Source: Glutamicibacter ardleyensis (GTDB lineage: Bacteria; Actinomycetota; Actinomycetes; Actinomycetales; Micrococcaceae). Taken from it: 64,000 bases of DNA. A program made the translations under genes and the position numbers. The notes under the pieces are model-generated. The model saw nothing but the letters and a program-made list of their open reading frames with translations. It was not told the origin of the DNA and ran no database searches. Shown here in pieces: positions 1-8,441 of the stretch. Position 1 is the stretch's first letter; each line of letters begins with the position of its first letter. Location of the stretch: positions 620,001 through 684,000 of the forward strand of contig NZ_BMKX01000001.1 in NCBI RefSeq assembly GCF_014644555.1, written 5' to 3'.

Positions 1-246
1 ATCTGCGATCCGCATAATCGTCTCTCCCGGAGCCGGGAAACTTGGAATCTCGGTGTCGGCGCCGGCCATGTCAATGTCGCTGACGTGGTCGATGATACCG
101 GCCTTGGTCATCCACGGAACCGTGGCTCCAAAGCCTGGAATCGTGTCCGAGGAGAAATGGTGCGGTGCGTCTGCGTCCGACAGGATGACGGCGAGACCTT
201 GGTCATTGTGGCCGGTAACTACCCGGCGAACTGGTGGGCGGGACAT
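1..246 (-). CDS. cupin-domain protein (3' part lies outside the window)
   Basis: Reading the minus strand from an ATG at 246 gives 82 uninterrupted codons to the window edge. The product begins MSRPPVRRVVTGHN and continues with features typical of small cupin proteins found in aromatic-degradation operons. The ATG overlaps the TAA stop of the FAH gene upstream (TAATG), so the two genes are translationally coupled and share the operator at 1284-1298. Cupins of this kind often bind a metal, but the metal-binding histidines would lie beyond the edge and cannot be checked. The substrate is unknown. Confidence 0.75.
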   Translation of the reverse strand, partial: MSRPPVRRVVTGHNDQGLAVILSDADAPHHFSSDTIPGFGATVPWMTKAGIIDHVSDIDMAGADTEIPSFPAPGETIMRIAD

Positions 247-1262
247 TACGCAACCCAGTTTTCGTGCGGGTACTGGCGTGGTTCTGGCCACCAAGGGGCC
301 TTTTCGCGTTCGGCCGAGATGGGGGTTCGCAACGTGCCAACGCCCTCTAGCTCGAGCTCAATGACGTCGCCCGGCTGCAGGAACGTGCCGATTTCAACGC
401 CCGCGCCGAATCCCATGGTGCCGGAACCGATGAGGTCCCCTGGCTGCAGGCGGTCCGAGATTGAAACATAAGCAAGAAGTTCTGCTGGGGTGTAGACGAA
501 GTCCTCCACCTTGGTCTCGGAAAGTACCTTGCCGTTGACGCGAACTTGGCCTTTGAGGCCTTCAATGGATTTGATTTCGTCCATTGTGGTGACCCATGGA
601 CCGATGCCGTAGCCGAAGTCCTTGCACTTCTGCGGGCCCATGCCGATGGGCATTTCCGCGCCCTGGATGTCGCGGGCGCTGAAGTCGTTGAAGACGGTGA
701 TGCCGAAGAGATGGTCCATCGCGTTATCCGGCGTCAGGTTGCTGCCGGACTTTCCCACGACATAGCCAATCTCCAGTTCCCAGTCCAACTGTTCGGTGAA
801 ATCCGGGTAGGGCAGTTCCTGGTTATGTCCGTAGGACATTGCAGTGGTGCCCTTGAAGAAGCCCGGGCGGTCATAGATCGAGCGTGCCGGCTGCGACTTG
901 GCAACAATCCGGTGGAAGTTCTGGATGTGCTTCTCAAAGGTCAGCCCGTCGCGGATGACCGGGGAGTCAACGGCCGCGCGCCAAGAGACTTCATCAATGG
1001 CAAAAGAAGCATCATCGGCTGCAGCCAAGGCGTCGTGTGCTGCGTCAAGGAAGATGGAACCTCCCCCGATTCCCGCGGCCAGGCTTCCGGGAAGCACCGC
1101 CAGAGCAAGTGCTCGGGCGCGCTCTGGTTCGGCACCTTTGCGCTGCAAGGTCAGTGCATAGGCCCTTGCCAGGTCGATAACTCGGCCGGAGTCCGGCTCG
1201 GCGGCAACCAGGCGAATCTGTTCGCCATCGGGGGTGTCTACTGCAATGCGTCCAAATTTCAT
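246..1262 (-). CDS. fumarylacetoacetate hydrolase (FAH) family protein 1
   Basis: The product has 338 residues and belongs to the FAH family, metal-dependent enzymes that hydrolyse C-C bonds or isomerise and decarboxylate ring-cleavage products. The metal-ligand pattern is present: Glu162 and Glu164 in the segment DWELEIGYVVG and Asp193 in FNDFSARD. An AGGAG ribosome site lies just before the ATG. The gene follows its own operator-containing promoter (84-bp gap to the gene upstream) and overlaps the cupin gene downstream. In this context it probably processes an intermediate of the ring-cleavage pathway encoded further upstream. The exact reaction cannot be read from sequence. Confidence 0.88.
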   Translation of the reverse strand: MKFGRIAVDTPDGEQIRLVAAEPDSGRVIDLARAYALTLQRKGAEPERARALALAVLPGSLAAGIGGGSIFLDAAHDALAAADDASFAIDEVSWRAAVDSPVIRDGLTFEKHIQNFHRIVAKSQPARSIYDRPGFFKGTTAMSYGHNQELPYPDFTEQLDWELEIGYVVGKSGSNLTPDNAMDHLFGITVFNDFSARDIQGAEMPIGMGPQKCKDFGYGIGPWVTTMDEIKSIEGLKGQVRVNGKVLSETKVEDFVYTPAELLAYVSISDRLQPGDLIGSGTMGFGAGVEIGTFLQPGDVIELELEGVGTLRTPISAEREKAPWWPEPRQYPHENWVA

Positions 1263-1283
1263 GGTTTCTCCTGATTAGTAATA

Positions 1284-1298
1284 GATTCGATACGTACA
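1284..1298. promoter_or_regulatory. TetR-type operator, copy 1
   Basis: The sequence is GATTCG-ATA-CGTACA, a match to the 6-3-6 palindrome GATACG-N3-CGTATC found in eight intergenic regions of this island. It overlaps a second dyad (CGATAC, 5 bp, GTATCG at 1288-1304). It lies 22-36 bp upstream of the FAH gene start at 1262, where a repressor would block transcription. The assignment to the TetR protein at 20123-20704 is inferred. Confidence 0.6.
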
Positions 1299-1345
1299 GT
1301 ATCGCATTGTGCTTAGGGAAATGCAATGCTTCAAAAACTCATGGA

Positions 1346-2176
1346 TCAGCTGGCCCGCAGCAGCGGCCCGGTTTCGCACAATTCCGCCAGCGGCTTGCGG
1401 CCTGAGAGCATTCCCAGTCCACGGCGAATCTGCGTAAGCAGCTCCCGGCCTATGGGATCCACCGTTAATGTCCTCGCCCGCGCAGCCCATGCAGTTGCCG
1501 CGGCGGCCTGATAGCCATGACGCTCAAGCAGCGCTACGCCGGCTTGCACGTCCATCGATTCACCGGCCGCGGCACCGCGTGCCAGCGCACCCAAGTATCC
1601 GGTGAGCTCCTCGGATCCCAATAACTCAGTACGCACCACCAGACCTTGGCCCGGCAGCTGCGGCAGAAGTTCGTTCACCTCCGACACACACCTCATACCG
1701 GCTTGTTCAGCAAGCTTGTCGAATGGCGGGCCGAGCAGGCTCGCGTCGATTTCTTTAGCCAGCAGTGCTTCAAATCGTTCGCGTACCCCGCCGATCACCA
1801 CATAATCCACGTCGATTCCTGCGCCGCCCAGCAGATGCCGTGCAAGCAGGGCAAAACCGTTATCCGGGGCGTCCACGGCGAACCTGCATCCAGCCAGATC
1901 CGCCATAGTTGCCATCTCGTCACGCGCATAGATGCCCAGCGGGGTGGTCGCCTCGACTTGAGCAATGAGACGCACGTCGGCACCGGCCCGATCCCATTCG
2001 AACAAGTTGTCCATGGCGGTGATGGCCACATCGATGGTGCCGTCCAGCAGCCCGGCGAGCTGCTCCGCGCTGGAGGTGGTTCGGGTGGACTGCACCTCAA
2101 TCTTTTCCAGGAATCCCAGCTCGTCCGCCAGCAGATAGGGTACCGGCGGTACGAAGTGGCTTTGGCGCAGTATCAC
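1346..2176 (-). CDS. substrate-binding-protein-like (NMT1/THI5-type) protein without signal peptide
   Basis: The 276-residue product looks like a type-2 periplasmic binding protein of the NMT1/THI5 class: an N-terminal lobe with SFVPPVPYLLADELG-like spacing, a GTIDVAITAMDN segment, and a second lobe rich in Ala and Gly. It starts directly with MILRQSHFV and has no hydrophobic signal sequence or lipobox. Its ATG overlaps the TGA of the FAH gene upstream (ATGA), so the start cannot be moved far. No permease or ATPase gene is adjacent. It may act in the cytoplasm, as a sensor or an enzyme of the same fold. Function is uncertain. Confidence 0.7.
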   Translation of the reverse strand: MILRQSHFVPPVPYLLADELGFLEKIEVQSTRTTSSAEQLAGLLDGTIDVAITAMDNLFEWDRAGADVRLIAQVEATTPLGIYARDEMATMADLAGCRFAVDAPDNGFALLARHLLGGAGIDVDYVVIGGVRERFEALLAKEIDASLLGPPFDKLAEQAGMRCVSEVNELLPQLPGQGLVVRTELLGSEELTGYLGALARGAAAGESMDVQAGVALLERHGYQAAAATAWAARARTLTVDPIGRELLTQIRRGLGMLSGRKPLAELCETGPLLRAS

Positions 2177-3204
2177 GAGGCGGCCCCACCGGCTGCGGCA
2201 ACCGCGACCGGACGGTCTGCGTACCAGGGAGGCAGCTGCCCGGAAGGGCCGCGGACCGTCGAGCGCTGGGTGCCGAGACTGGTGATCTCCGCTTCCATCA
2301 CATCTCCATCGCGCAGGAATCGGCCCCAGTGCGATCCGTTGCCCGCAGGCGAACCGGTGATCAGCACATCCCCGGGCTGCAGTACTGCAACCGAGGATGC
2401 GTAGGCGATCAGGCTCGGGATGTCGAAGAGCAGGTCATCGGCCAGGGCATCTTGCATCAGCGTGCCATTGAGGCTCAACTGGATTCGCAGCTTTGCCGGG
2501 TCCGGCACATACCGCTTCGGCACCACATAGGGACCAGTGGGGAAGAATGTCGGCTGGTTCTTCGACCGGAACCAGTCGGTACCCATCATCGCGATGTCGG
2601 TGCGCGGCACGAGAGCGCGCGAGGTGACATCGTTGACGATGGTGTACCCGGCGACGTAATCCATGGCATCTGCTGCCGCAACCCGGTGTGCCTTGCGCCC
2701 AATGACCACCCCTAGCTCCAGCTCCCAGTCGACGTTACTGCCGACATCGGGCAACTGCACATCGTCATAGGCGCCGCAGACAGCGGAGGGTATCCCGGTC
2801 CAGACATATGGATCACCCGTACGGCCGCGTTCATCGATTTCGGCCGCGGCGTCGGCCGCCAATTGATTCTCGTCGGCACCTTCTTTCCCCAGCTTGTGGG
2901 CAACGCTCATCTGGATGACGTGCTCACGGTAGTTCGCCCCGGCGGCGATGATGGTGCCCACCGGCTGCACCGGTGGGTGCACCTTCAGGGTCTTGAGCGC
3001 ACGGCCGCCGGCGGCGGCCGGGTCAAGCTGCTCGAGCGCATCCAGGTGGGAATCCCACTGGGCGAAAAGATCCCCGATCCGGGTGATGCCCGGCAGCACG
3101 CTGCGCAGGTCCACGACCCGGTCCCCAAAGACGGCCCCGGGAAATTGCTCCGTGCCATCTTCGAAGGTGCCCAGCTTAAATCCGCTGATGCGAGTTTCCC
3201 TCAT
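2173..3204 (-). CDS. fumarylacetoacetate hydrolase (FAH) family protein 2
   Basis: The 343-residue product is a second FAH-family enzyme, only distantly similar to the one at 246-1262. The expected metal ligands are Glu161 and Glu163 in VDWELELGVVIG and Asp192 in the VNDVTSRAL segment. I chose the ATG at 3204 because GGAGGA lies just upstream; an in-frame ATG at 3222 has no ribosome site. It sits between the ring-cleavage dioxygenase gene and the binding-protein-like gene. A role in hydrolysing the meta-cleavage product, or in the following tautomerase/decarboxylase step, is the simplest inference. Confidence 0.88.
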   Translation of the reverse strand: MRETRISGFKLGTFEDGTEQFPGAVFGDRVVDLRSVLPGITRIGDLFAQWDSHLDALEQLDPAAAGGRALKTLKVHPPVQPVGTIIAAGANYREHVIQMSVAHKLGKEGADENQLAADAAAEIDERGRTGDPYVWTGIPSAVCGAYDDVQLPDVGSNVDWELELGVVIGRKAHRVAAADAMDYVAGYTIVNDVTSRALVPRTDIAMMGTDWFRSKNQPTFFPTGPYVVPKRYVPDPAKLRIQLSLNGTLMQDALADDLLFDIPSLIAYASSVAVLQPGDVLITGSPAGNGSHWGRFLRDGDVMEAEITSLGTQRSTVRGPSGQLPPWYADRPVAVAAAGGAAS

Positions 3205-3233
3205 GAGTCCTCCATGTTCCATGATGTTCTTGC

Positions 3234-4172
3234 CTATACCGGTGGCGGGACGAAAAGACCCTTGTCCTTGTCGTTGAACATTTCCTTGGCAATGAATTCA
3301 TCCATGTCCCCGCCGGTGCCCCACTGGTCCGAGGTCATCGGATCAGAAGTGTCGTAAATGCTCGGGTGCCAGGTGTCCTCATCGATCGAATCAAGTTCGG
3401 TGGTGAATTCCATGGTGTTGCCGTTGGGATCATGGAAGTAGGTGAAGGTGTTGTCCCCGGCGCTGTGCCGTCCCGGACCCCAGATCTTCTTGAATCCCGA
3501 ACGCAGCAGCTTGCCGCTGCCGCGCATGTACTCGTCGATCCCGCGCAGTTCGAAGGATGCGTGCTGCAGCGAGGCGTGCGGGCCGCGGGCAATGGCAATG
3601 GAGTGGTGCTGCGAGTTGCATCGCAAGAAGTAGAACAGATCCCCCATGTGCGGGTGGTTCAGGGTGTCCGAGAGCCGGAAGCCCAGGTGCTGCTCATACC
3701 AAGCGAGCATCTTCTCCGGTTCCGGGGAGTTGAGCACCACATGGGACAGGCGAACCGGGATGGCTTCGCGTTCCTCGATCTTGCGGTGCTTGCGCACCTC
3801 GACATCCGAGGAGACCTCGATGGTCCGTCCTTCCAGGTCGAAGAAGCGGAATCCATACCCGCCCCCAAGCGTTTTGAGGTCATCTGGTTCGCCGATGAGC
3901 TTGACCCCTTTGGCAATGAGGTCAGAGGCAAGCTGGTCCACCGCGGCATTGTCCGCAGCGCCGAACGCGACCATGTCAAGGCGCTTTTCTTCGGCCTCGC
4001 GCACACGGACCGAGTACTGTTCCGGCGAGCCCTCGGCGGCAAAGTACGTGACTCCGCCGTCGTCCTGCATCTCGGTCAATCCCCAGTGGTTCTTGTAGAA
4101 GTCAACCTGTTTTTTGTAATCTGGCACCGCGATATCGAAGTGGCGCAGGTGTGTGATTGGGCTGAAGGCCAT
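3234..4172 (-). CDS. extradiol ring-cleavage dioxygenase (VOC family)
   Basis: The 312-residue product has the two-domain vicinal-oxygen-chelate fold of type I extradiol dioxygenases, which open catechols next to the two hydroxyls using Fe(II) or Mn(II). Metal ligands fit His144 (LSHVVLN), His204 (LQHASFEL) and Glu255 (GNTMEFTTE). The N-terminal VOC repeat covers about residues 6-125 and the catalytic repeat about 139-260. It lies 59 bp downstream of the flavin hydroxylase gene and 29 bp upstream of the FAH gene, giving the classic order hydroxylase, ring cleavage, hydrolase. The exact catechol substrate is not evident. Confidence 0.9.
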   Translation of the reverse strand: MAFSPITHLRHFDIAVPDYKKQVDFYKNHWGLTEMQDDGGVTYFAAEGSPEQYSVRVREAEEKRLDMVAFGAADNAAVDQLASDLIAKGVKLIGEPDDLKTLGGGYGFRFFDLEGRTIEVSSDVEVRKHRKIEEREAIPVRLSHVVLNSPEPEKMLAWYEQHLGFRLSDTLNHPHMGDLFYFLRCNSQHHSIAIARGPHASLQHASFELRGIDEYMRGSGKLLRSGFKKIWGPGRHSAGDNTFTYFHDPNGNTMEFTTELDSIDEDTWHPSIYDTSDPMTSDQWGTGGDMDEFIAKEMFNDKDKGLFVPPPV

Positions 4173-4191
4173 GATGTGCTCCTGTAATTCT

Positions 4192-4207
4192 TTCCGCCTG
4201 GGCGGAA
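4192..4207. repeat. short perfect inverted repeat in the hydroxylase-dioxygenase gap
   Basis: TTCCGCC and GGCGGAA are separated by two bases. The hairpin lies in the 59-bp gap between two co-directional genes. It could modulate mRNA stability or partial termination. It loosely resembles the IclR-type CTTCC-N7-GGAAG sites elsewhere, but the spacing differs. Confidence 0.35.
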
Positions 4208-4231
4208 GGTGTGTCTTGAGAATTTTTTGGG

Positions 4232-5737
4232 CTAGAGGTTCGCCGGCACGTCGTGGCCGACCTCCGGGATGCTGGCAGCGATGCGTTCGAGTGCTTCGGG
4301 GGTATCCCCGAGGCCCAGGATGTAGCGGTCCGGACGGACCACCACGACCTTGGCGCCGGCGGCCTCAAGAATCCGGCCGACCTTGGCAGAATCGAACAAG
4401 ACGACAACAAAATCGTTGTCCTCGAGCTGGCTGCGCAGCACAGCCGGCACGGCGGAGTAGATCTCCGGGGTTGTTGCCACCAGGAAGCGGGAACCGACCA
4501 TGTCATCCAGGCGCACCCCGTCGGCGAGGATCGGCTGCGTGGCCAGATGTCCGGCGCGGCTGTCGATTTCCCCCTCGTGCAGGCCCGGTCCCAGCGGGGG
4601 TGCGACGGGTGCCGAAGCCGCGGGATTTGCGCGGATGAAGGCATCGCGCTGCTTGGCGACCTCGGCATCGGTGGTCTGCAGGAAGCCCGCGGCATTGGCA
4701 GCCTGCTCCACCCAGAACCGTGCGTGCGGCAAGCGTTCTGACTCGTAGGTATCAAGCAGGCTGTCATCGGCAGCGCCGCGCTTGACCGCGTCCAGCTTCC
4801 AGACCAGATTGGCGACGTCCCGCATTCCGGCGCACAGGCCCTGCCCGAAGAGCGGCGGAGCCTGGTGGGCGGCATCGCCGGCCAGGAAAATGTTGCCGGC
4901 ACGCCACCGCTGGGAAATGCGTCCGCGGAATGTGTAGGTCGCCAGCCGGTCTGCGGTGAATTTGCCTGCCGGCAGCACGCCGCGGCTGAGGCGCTCAAGG
5001 CCCGCCGGGGTAGTAATTTCCTCGGGGTCGTCCCCCGGCATGAGCATGAACTCCATGCGCACACGTTTGCCGGGGAGCCGTATCCACAGAGCAGGGCGGG
5101 TATGGTGGCCCAAGAAGATCATGTCCGAGGATAATCCGGGGCTGTCTTCAAGGATCCCATCGGCGACCAGCCACTGCGCATCCTCGCCGATTTTTTCGGT
5201 TTCGATGTTCAGCGCTTTGCGGCTCTGCGAGCGGGCTCCATCAGCTGCGATAGCCCAACGGGCCCGGATCAAGGATTCTTCGCCATCCGCGTTCTGCACC
5301 GCAACTTCGACGCCTTCGCCAACATTGCGCACTGAAAGCACCGTCATGCCGCGGCGCAGCTCAACGCCTGGCAGTTCCTCCACGACCTCATGCAACAGGC
5401 ATTCAATCTCAGGCTGGTGGAAGGTCAGATCGTCGTGCCATCCCTGCGCCCCGAGCTGGCCGGTTGGCACGGAAATCAGGACTTCGCCCGCCTCGTTCTC
5501 GATATGCATCGAGGCCATCGGCAATGTGGCCTTGGCGAAGCGTTCTGCCACTCCCAAGGATTGAAGAGTGCGGAAGATTTCTCCATCAAAGTGCACGGCG
5601 CGTGCGGTCGGCCACGCCTGGATCTCGCGCTCTACTCCGACGGCACTCAGGCCGGCGCGGCCCAGCAGGGCCAGAGCAGTAACGCCCACCGGTCCACCGC
5701 CAACCACCACCACGTCAACTTCAACGATCTTTGCCAT
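4232..5737 (-). CDS. FAD-dependent aromatic hydroxylase (MhpA/PheA-like)
   Basis: The 501-residue product is a class A flavoprotein monooxygenase, which hydroxylates phenolic rings with NAD(P)H and oxygen. It shows the dinucleotide motif GGGPVG at residues 13-18, the DG motif at Asp166-Gly167 (AIAADGARS) and the second FAD motif GDAAHQAPPLFGQG at 287-300. The closest known types are 3-(3-hydroxyphenyl)propionate hydroxylase (MhpA) and pentachlorophenol-type monooxygenases. It is first in the operon leading to the ring-cleavage dioxygenase, so it probably makes the catechol substrate. An operator lies 23 bp upstream of its start. Confidence 0.9.
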   Translation of the reverse strand: MAKIVEVDVVVVGGGPVGVTALALLGRAGLSAVGVEREIQAWPTARAVHFDGEIFRTLQSLGVAERFAKATLPMASMHIENEAGEVLISVPTGQLGAQGWHDDLTFHQPEIECLLHEVVEELPGVELRRGMTVLSVRNVGEGVEVAVQNADGEESLIRARWAIAADGARSQSRKALNIETEKIGEDAQWLVADGILEDSPGLSSDMIFLGHHTRPALWIRLPGKRVRMEFMLMPGDDPEEITTPAGLERLSRGVLPAGKFTADRLATYTFRGRISQRWRAGNIFLAGDAAHQAPPLFGQGLCAGMRDVANLVWKLDAVKRGAADDSLLDTYESERLPHARFWVEQAANAAGFLQTTDAEVAKQRDAFIRANPAASAPVAPPLGPGLHEGEIDSRAGHLATQPILADGVRLDDMVGSRFLVATTPEIYSAVPAVLRSQLEDNDFVVVLFDSAKVGRILEAAGAKVVVVRPDRYILGLGDTPEALERIAASIPEVGHDVPANL

Positions 5738-5759
5738 CCCGCTCCTTCAAGTTCAGTAC

Positions 5760-5774
5760 GTATCGTTTCGAATA
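5760..5774. promoter_or_regulatory. TetR-type operator, copy 2
   Basis: GTATCG-TTT-CGAATA matches the shared palindrome imperfectly; CGTATCG extends it on the left. It lies 23 bp upstream of the hydroxylase ATG, within the expected promoter of the hydroxylase-dioxygenase-FAH operon. Confidence 0.5.
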
Positions 5775-5839
5775 AATGTAACACCGGTCACGACCGCACA
5801 CAAGTGGCTAGGCCGGCAGGACGCCACGAAAGCTCCTAT

Positions 5840-7216
5840 CTAGGCCTTCCATACCGTTTTGAGGTTGCAGAATTCGCGAATTCCTTCGGCGGCGAGCTCG
5901 CGGCCAAAGCCCGAGCGCTTAATGCCACCGAATGGCAGCTCTTGATTTGAGACCGTCATCCCGTTGATGAACACCGCTCCGGCCTCGAGCCGCTCCAGGA
6001 ACCACTGCTCTTCGGCGGCATCATTGGTCCACAGGGCGCTGGAGAGGCCAAAGGCGGTCTGGTTGGCAACCTGCAGCGCCTCTTCCCGATCCCGGACCCG
6101 GTATAGCGAGGCCACCGGACCAAAGGCTTCCTCCTGGACCAGCCGCATTTCGTCATTCAGCCCGGCAATTACCGTAGGCAGGTAGAAATATCCTTCACCC
6201 TGCGGGGCGGAGCCCCCGACAAGCACCTGTGCACCCAAGGCCACCGCATCATCCACGAGACCTGCCAATTCATCGCGTCCATCGGCGGTGGCCAGTGGCC
6301 CAACCTGCGTCGCCGGATCCATTGGGTCACCCACCACGAGCTCGCCCATCAGCCGGGCAAATTCGGCAGCAAATTCGTCATAAATATCGGTATGCACAAT
6401 AAAACGCTTCCCTGCGATGCAGGATTGGCCGTTATTGCTAATCCGCGCCCTCACTGCAGTAGCCGCCGCAGCAGGAACGTTGGCTGAATCCATGACAACA
6501 AACGGATCCGAGCCACCCAGCTCGAGCAAAGACTTCTTCACATGATCCGCAGCAATCGAAGCCACCGAACGCCCTGCAGGTTCGGAACCGGTCAAGGTCA
6601 CGGCCTTAACCCGCGGATCCGCGATTACCGGGGCAACCGCGCCGCCACCGATGAGCAGTGTGCGGAATGAGCCCGCAGGGAATCCCCCTCGTTCAAAGAG
6701 AGTATCCAGGTAGATTGCCGACTGCGGCACATTCGAGGCGTGCTTGAGCAGACCGGTATTGCCCGCCATCAGCGCAGGAGCCGCGAAGCGGATGACCTGC
6801 CAAATGGGGTAGTTCCACGGCATCACCGCAAGCACGGCGCCTAATGGTTGATAAGTGGTCCACGCCTTTGAAGCGCCAACAACCGACGGGTCTTCCAAAG
6901 GAGTATCTGCCAAGAACTTTTCGGCATTCTCGGCATAAAAATGCATGGACGCCGCGGACTTGCGCACTTCGGCTACCGATTGCGCGATGGGCTTGCCCAT
7001 CTCCAGGGTGATCAGCCTTCCCAGCTCTTCGGCTTCAGCTTCCAGGAGCTGGGCGGTTGCTTTCATCCATTCGGCCCGCTGCGCGTAGCTGGTTCCACGC
7101 AGGATCTTCACTGCTTCGTCGGCATGGGCGATGCGGCGCTCCACCTCTTCGGTGGAGTGGGCCTCAAAGACTTGTTCGGTGACGCCGGTGGTTGGATTCA
7201 CTGTGGAGATTGCCAT
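5840..7216 (-). CDS. NAD(P)-dependent semialdehyde dehydrogenase (succinate-semialdehyde type)
   Basis: The 458-residue product is an aldehyde dehydrogenase of the short succinate-semialdehyde dehydrogenase subgroup. The catalytic residues are present: Asn135 (PWNYPIW), Glu232 (ELGGSDPF) and Cys266 (NNGQSCIAG). It is transcribed away from the ornithine-cyclodeaminase-like gene, and a perfect operator lies between them. In this island it likely oxidises a C4 or C5 semialdehyde released by ring cleavage and hydrolysis. Succinate semialdehyde is a candidate, not a proven substrate. Confidence 0.9.
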   Translation of the reverse strand: MAISTVNPTTGVTEQVFEAHSTEEVERRIAHADEAVKILRGTSYAQRAEWMKATAQLLEAEAEELGRLITLEMGKPIAQSVAEVRKSAASMHFYAENAEKFLADTPLEDPSVVGASKAWTTYQPLGAVLAVMPWNYPIWQVIRFAAPALMAGNTGLLKHASNVPQSAIYLDTLFERGGFPAGSFRTLLIGGGAVAPVIADPRVKAVTLTGSEPAGRSVASIAADHVKKSLLELGGSDPFVVMDSANVPAAAATAVRARISNNGQSCIAGKRFIVHTDIYDEFAAEFARLMGELVVGDPMDPATQVGPLATADGRDELAGLVDDAVALGAQVLVGGSAPQGEGYFYLPTVIAGLNDEMRLVQEEAFGPVASLYRVRDREEALQVANQTAFGLSSALWTNDAAEEQWFLERLEAGAVFINGMTVSNQELPFGGIKRSGFGRELAAEGIREFCNLKTVWKA

Positions 7217-7283
7217 GGTTTTCAGTTCCTTTGCTGGGGTACGTTTTCGTCATTTTCGAAAACCTGTTGCTCCGAGTATATGA

Positions 7284-7298
7284 GATACGATTCGTATC
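7284..7298. promoter_or_regulatory. TetR-type operator, copy 3 (perfect palindrome)
   Basis: GATACG-ATT-CGTATC has perfectly matching 6-bp arms and defines the consensus. It lies in the 171-bp divergent promoter region between the semialdehyde dehydrogenase (minus) and the ornithine-cyclodeaminase-like gene (plus), so it could control both. A further GTATC half-site follows at 7305-7309. Confidence 0.7.
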
Positions 7299-7387
7299 GG
7301 ATAGTATCTATCCTAACGCCATGTGATGTGGTGCACACGATTGAGCATGCTTCGTCGTGTTCCAGACTTTCAAAGGAGTGAACGCCC

Positions 7388-8401
7388 GTGAGTGCAGAAG
7401 GAAATCTGCCGCAGGACCTTCCGCTGTTTCTGACCGACGCTGATGTCGCTCACCTCTCGGATTGGCCCATTGCTATTGAGGCAATTCGCGAGGCCTACCG
7501 CACCGACAATGACGAGCTGCGAACCCCGGGACGAATTTTTGCGCAGTCCCCGCAAGAGTGGTTGCGCATCATGCCTTCGGCCCCTGCCAGCGGCAAGGTT
7601 TTTGGCGCTAAGTCCATCGCCGGATCTTTCACCGGTGGGCTCACCGTCAGCTACCTGATCTCCTTGTTCGATAAGAACACCGCAGATTTGGTGGCACTGA
7701 TAGACGGCAACCGGGTAACCGGTTTGCGCACCGCCTCAACCACCGCTGTTGGAGTTTCCACTATCGTGCCGCAGCGCGCATTGCGCGTAGGCATTATCGG
7801 CTCGGGATTCGAGGCCCGCTCCCACCTCACCGCCTTCTCCCACCTGATGAAGTTCGCAGATATCCGCGTGTTCAGCCCCACTGTGGCTAACCGCGAAGCT
7901 TTCGCGAAGGAATTCGACGGTGTTTTTGACGCTCCGGCACACGCTGTCAGTTCGGCTCGCGAGGCTGTCGAGAGCGCGGACCTGATCCTCTGCGCCGCAC
8001 GCTCGCGCGATGAATCGCCCACAGTGCAGGCCGACTGGGTGGGCGCCAACGCTTCGGTTGTCTCCATCGGTTCTACTACCCCGGCCCAACGTGAACTACC
8101 CGTCGAACTAATTGGCCGGGCAAGCACCATCGTGGTGGACACCTATGAAGAAGTAGTCCATGACAGCGGCGACATGATCGCCGCGCGCGCCGCCGGCATC
8201 GATGTCGACGCCGTAGTACTGCCATTGCAAGCTGCGCTGAGTGCTGAGAGCCAGATCGACACCGAGGAGGGGATCAGGATTTACAAGTCCACGGGTTCTG
8301 GCCTGCAGGACATCGTTGTCGCTGAGATGCTGCTGAACCGAGCACGCACTGAGGGTGTAGGCACGGTCCTGCCCGTCGGCATCGTTACCAGCCGTAAATA
8401 A
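7388..8401 (+). CDS. ornithine cyclodeaminase / mu-crystallin family protein
   Basis: The 337-residue product belongs to the ornithine cyclodeaminase family, whose members include amino-acid cyclodeaminases, ketimine reductases and SbnB-type dehydrogenases. It has the NAD-binding loop GIIGSGFEA and the family segment TGLRTASTTAVG. The start is a GTG preceded by AAAGGAG. It is followed after 40 bp by the DapA-like aldolase gene, and the two form an operon under operator copy 3. The substrate is unknown; reduction of an imine or keto intermediate is possible. Confidence 0.85.
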   Translation: MSAEGNLPQDLPLFLTDADVAHLSDWPIAIEAIREAYRTDNDELRTPGRIFAQSPQEWLRIMPSAPASGKVFGAKSIAGSFTGGLTVSYLISLFDKNTADLVALIDGNRVTGLRTASTTAVGVSTIVPQRALRVGIIGSGFEARSHLTAFSHLMKFADIRVFSPTVANREAFAKEFDGVFDAPAHAVSSAREAVESADLILCAARSRDESPTVQADWVGANASVVSIGSTTPAQRELPVELIGRASTIVVDTYEEVVHDSGDMIAARAAGIDVDAVVLPLQAALSAESQIDTEEGIRIYKSTGSGLQDIVVAEMLLNRARTEGVGTVLPVGIVTSRK

Positions 8402-8441
8402 CTGACTTTTAACACACCAACCCAAAAATAAGGAGTACCTC

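Noticed and set aside
546-1274. A 242-codon plus-strand frame opposite the first FAH gene
   Set aside because: It is the antisense shadow of a gene with intact catalytic motifs; no ribosome site or family features.
4102-5064. A 320-codon minus-strand frame overlapping the flavin hydroxylase in another frame
   Set aside because: It runs through the hydroxylase and dioxygenase genes out of frame and shows low-complexity Arg/Ser/Pro-rich composition.
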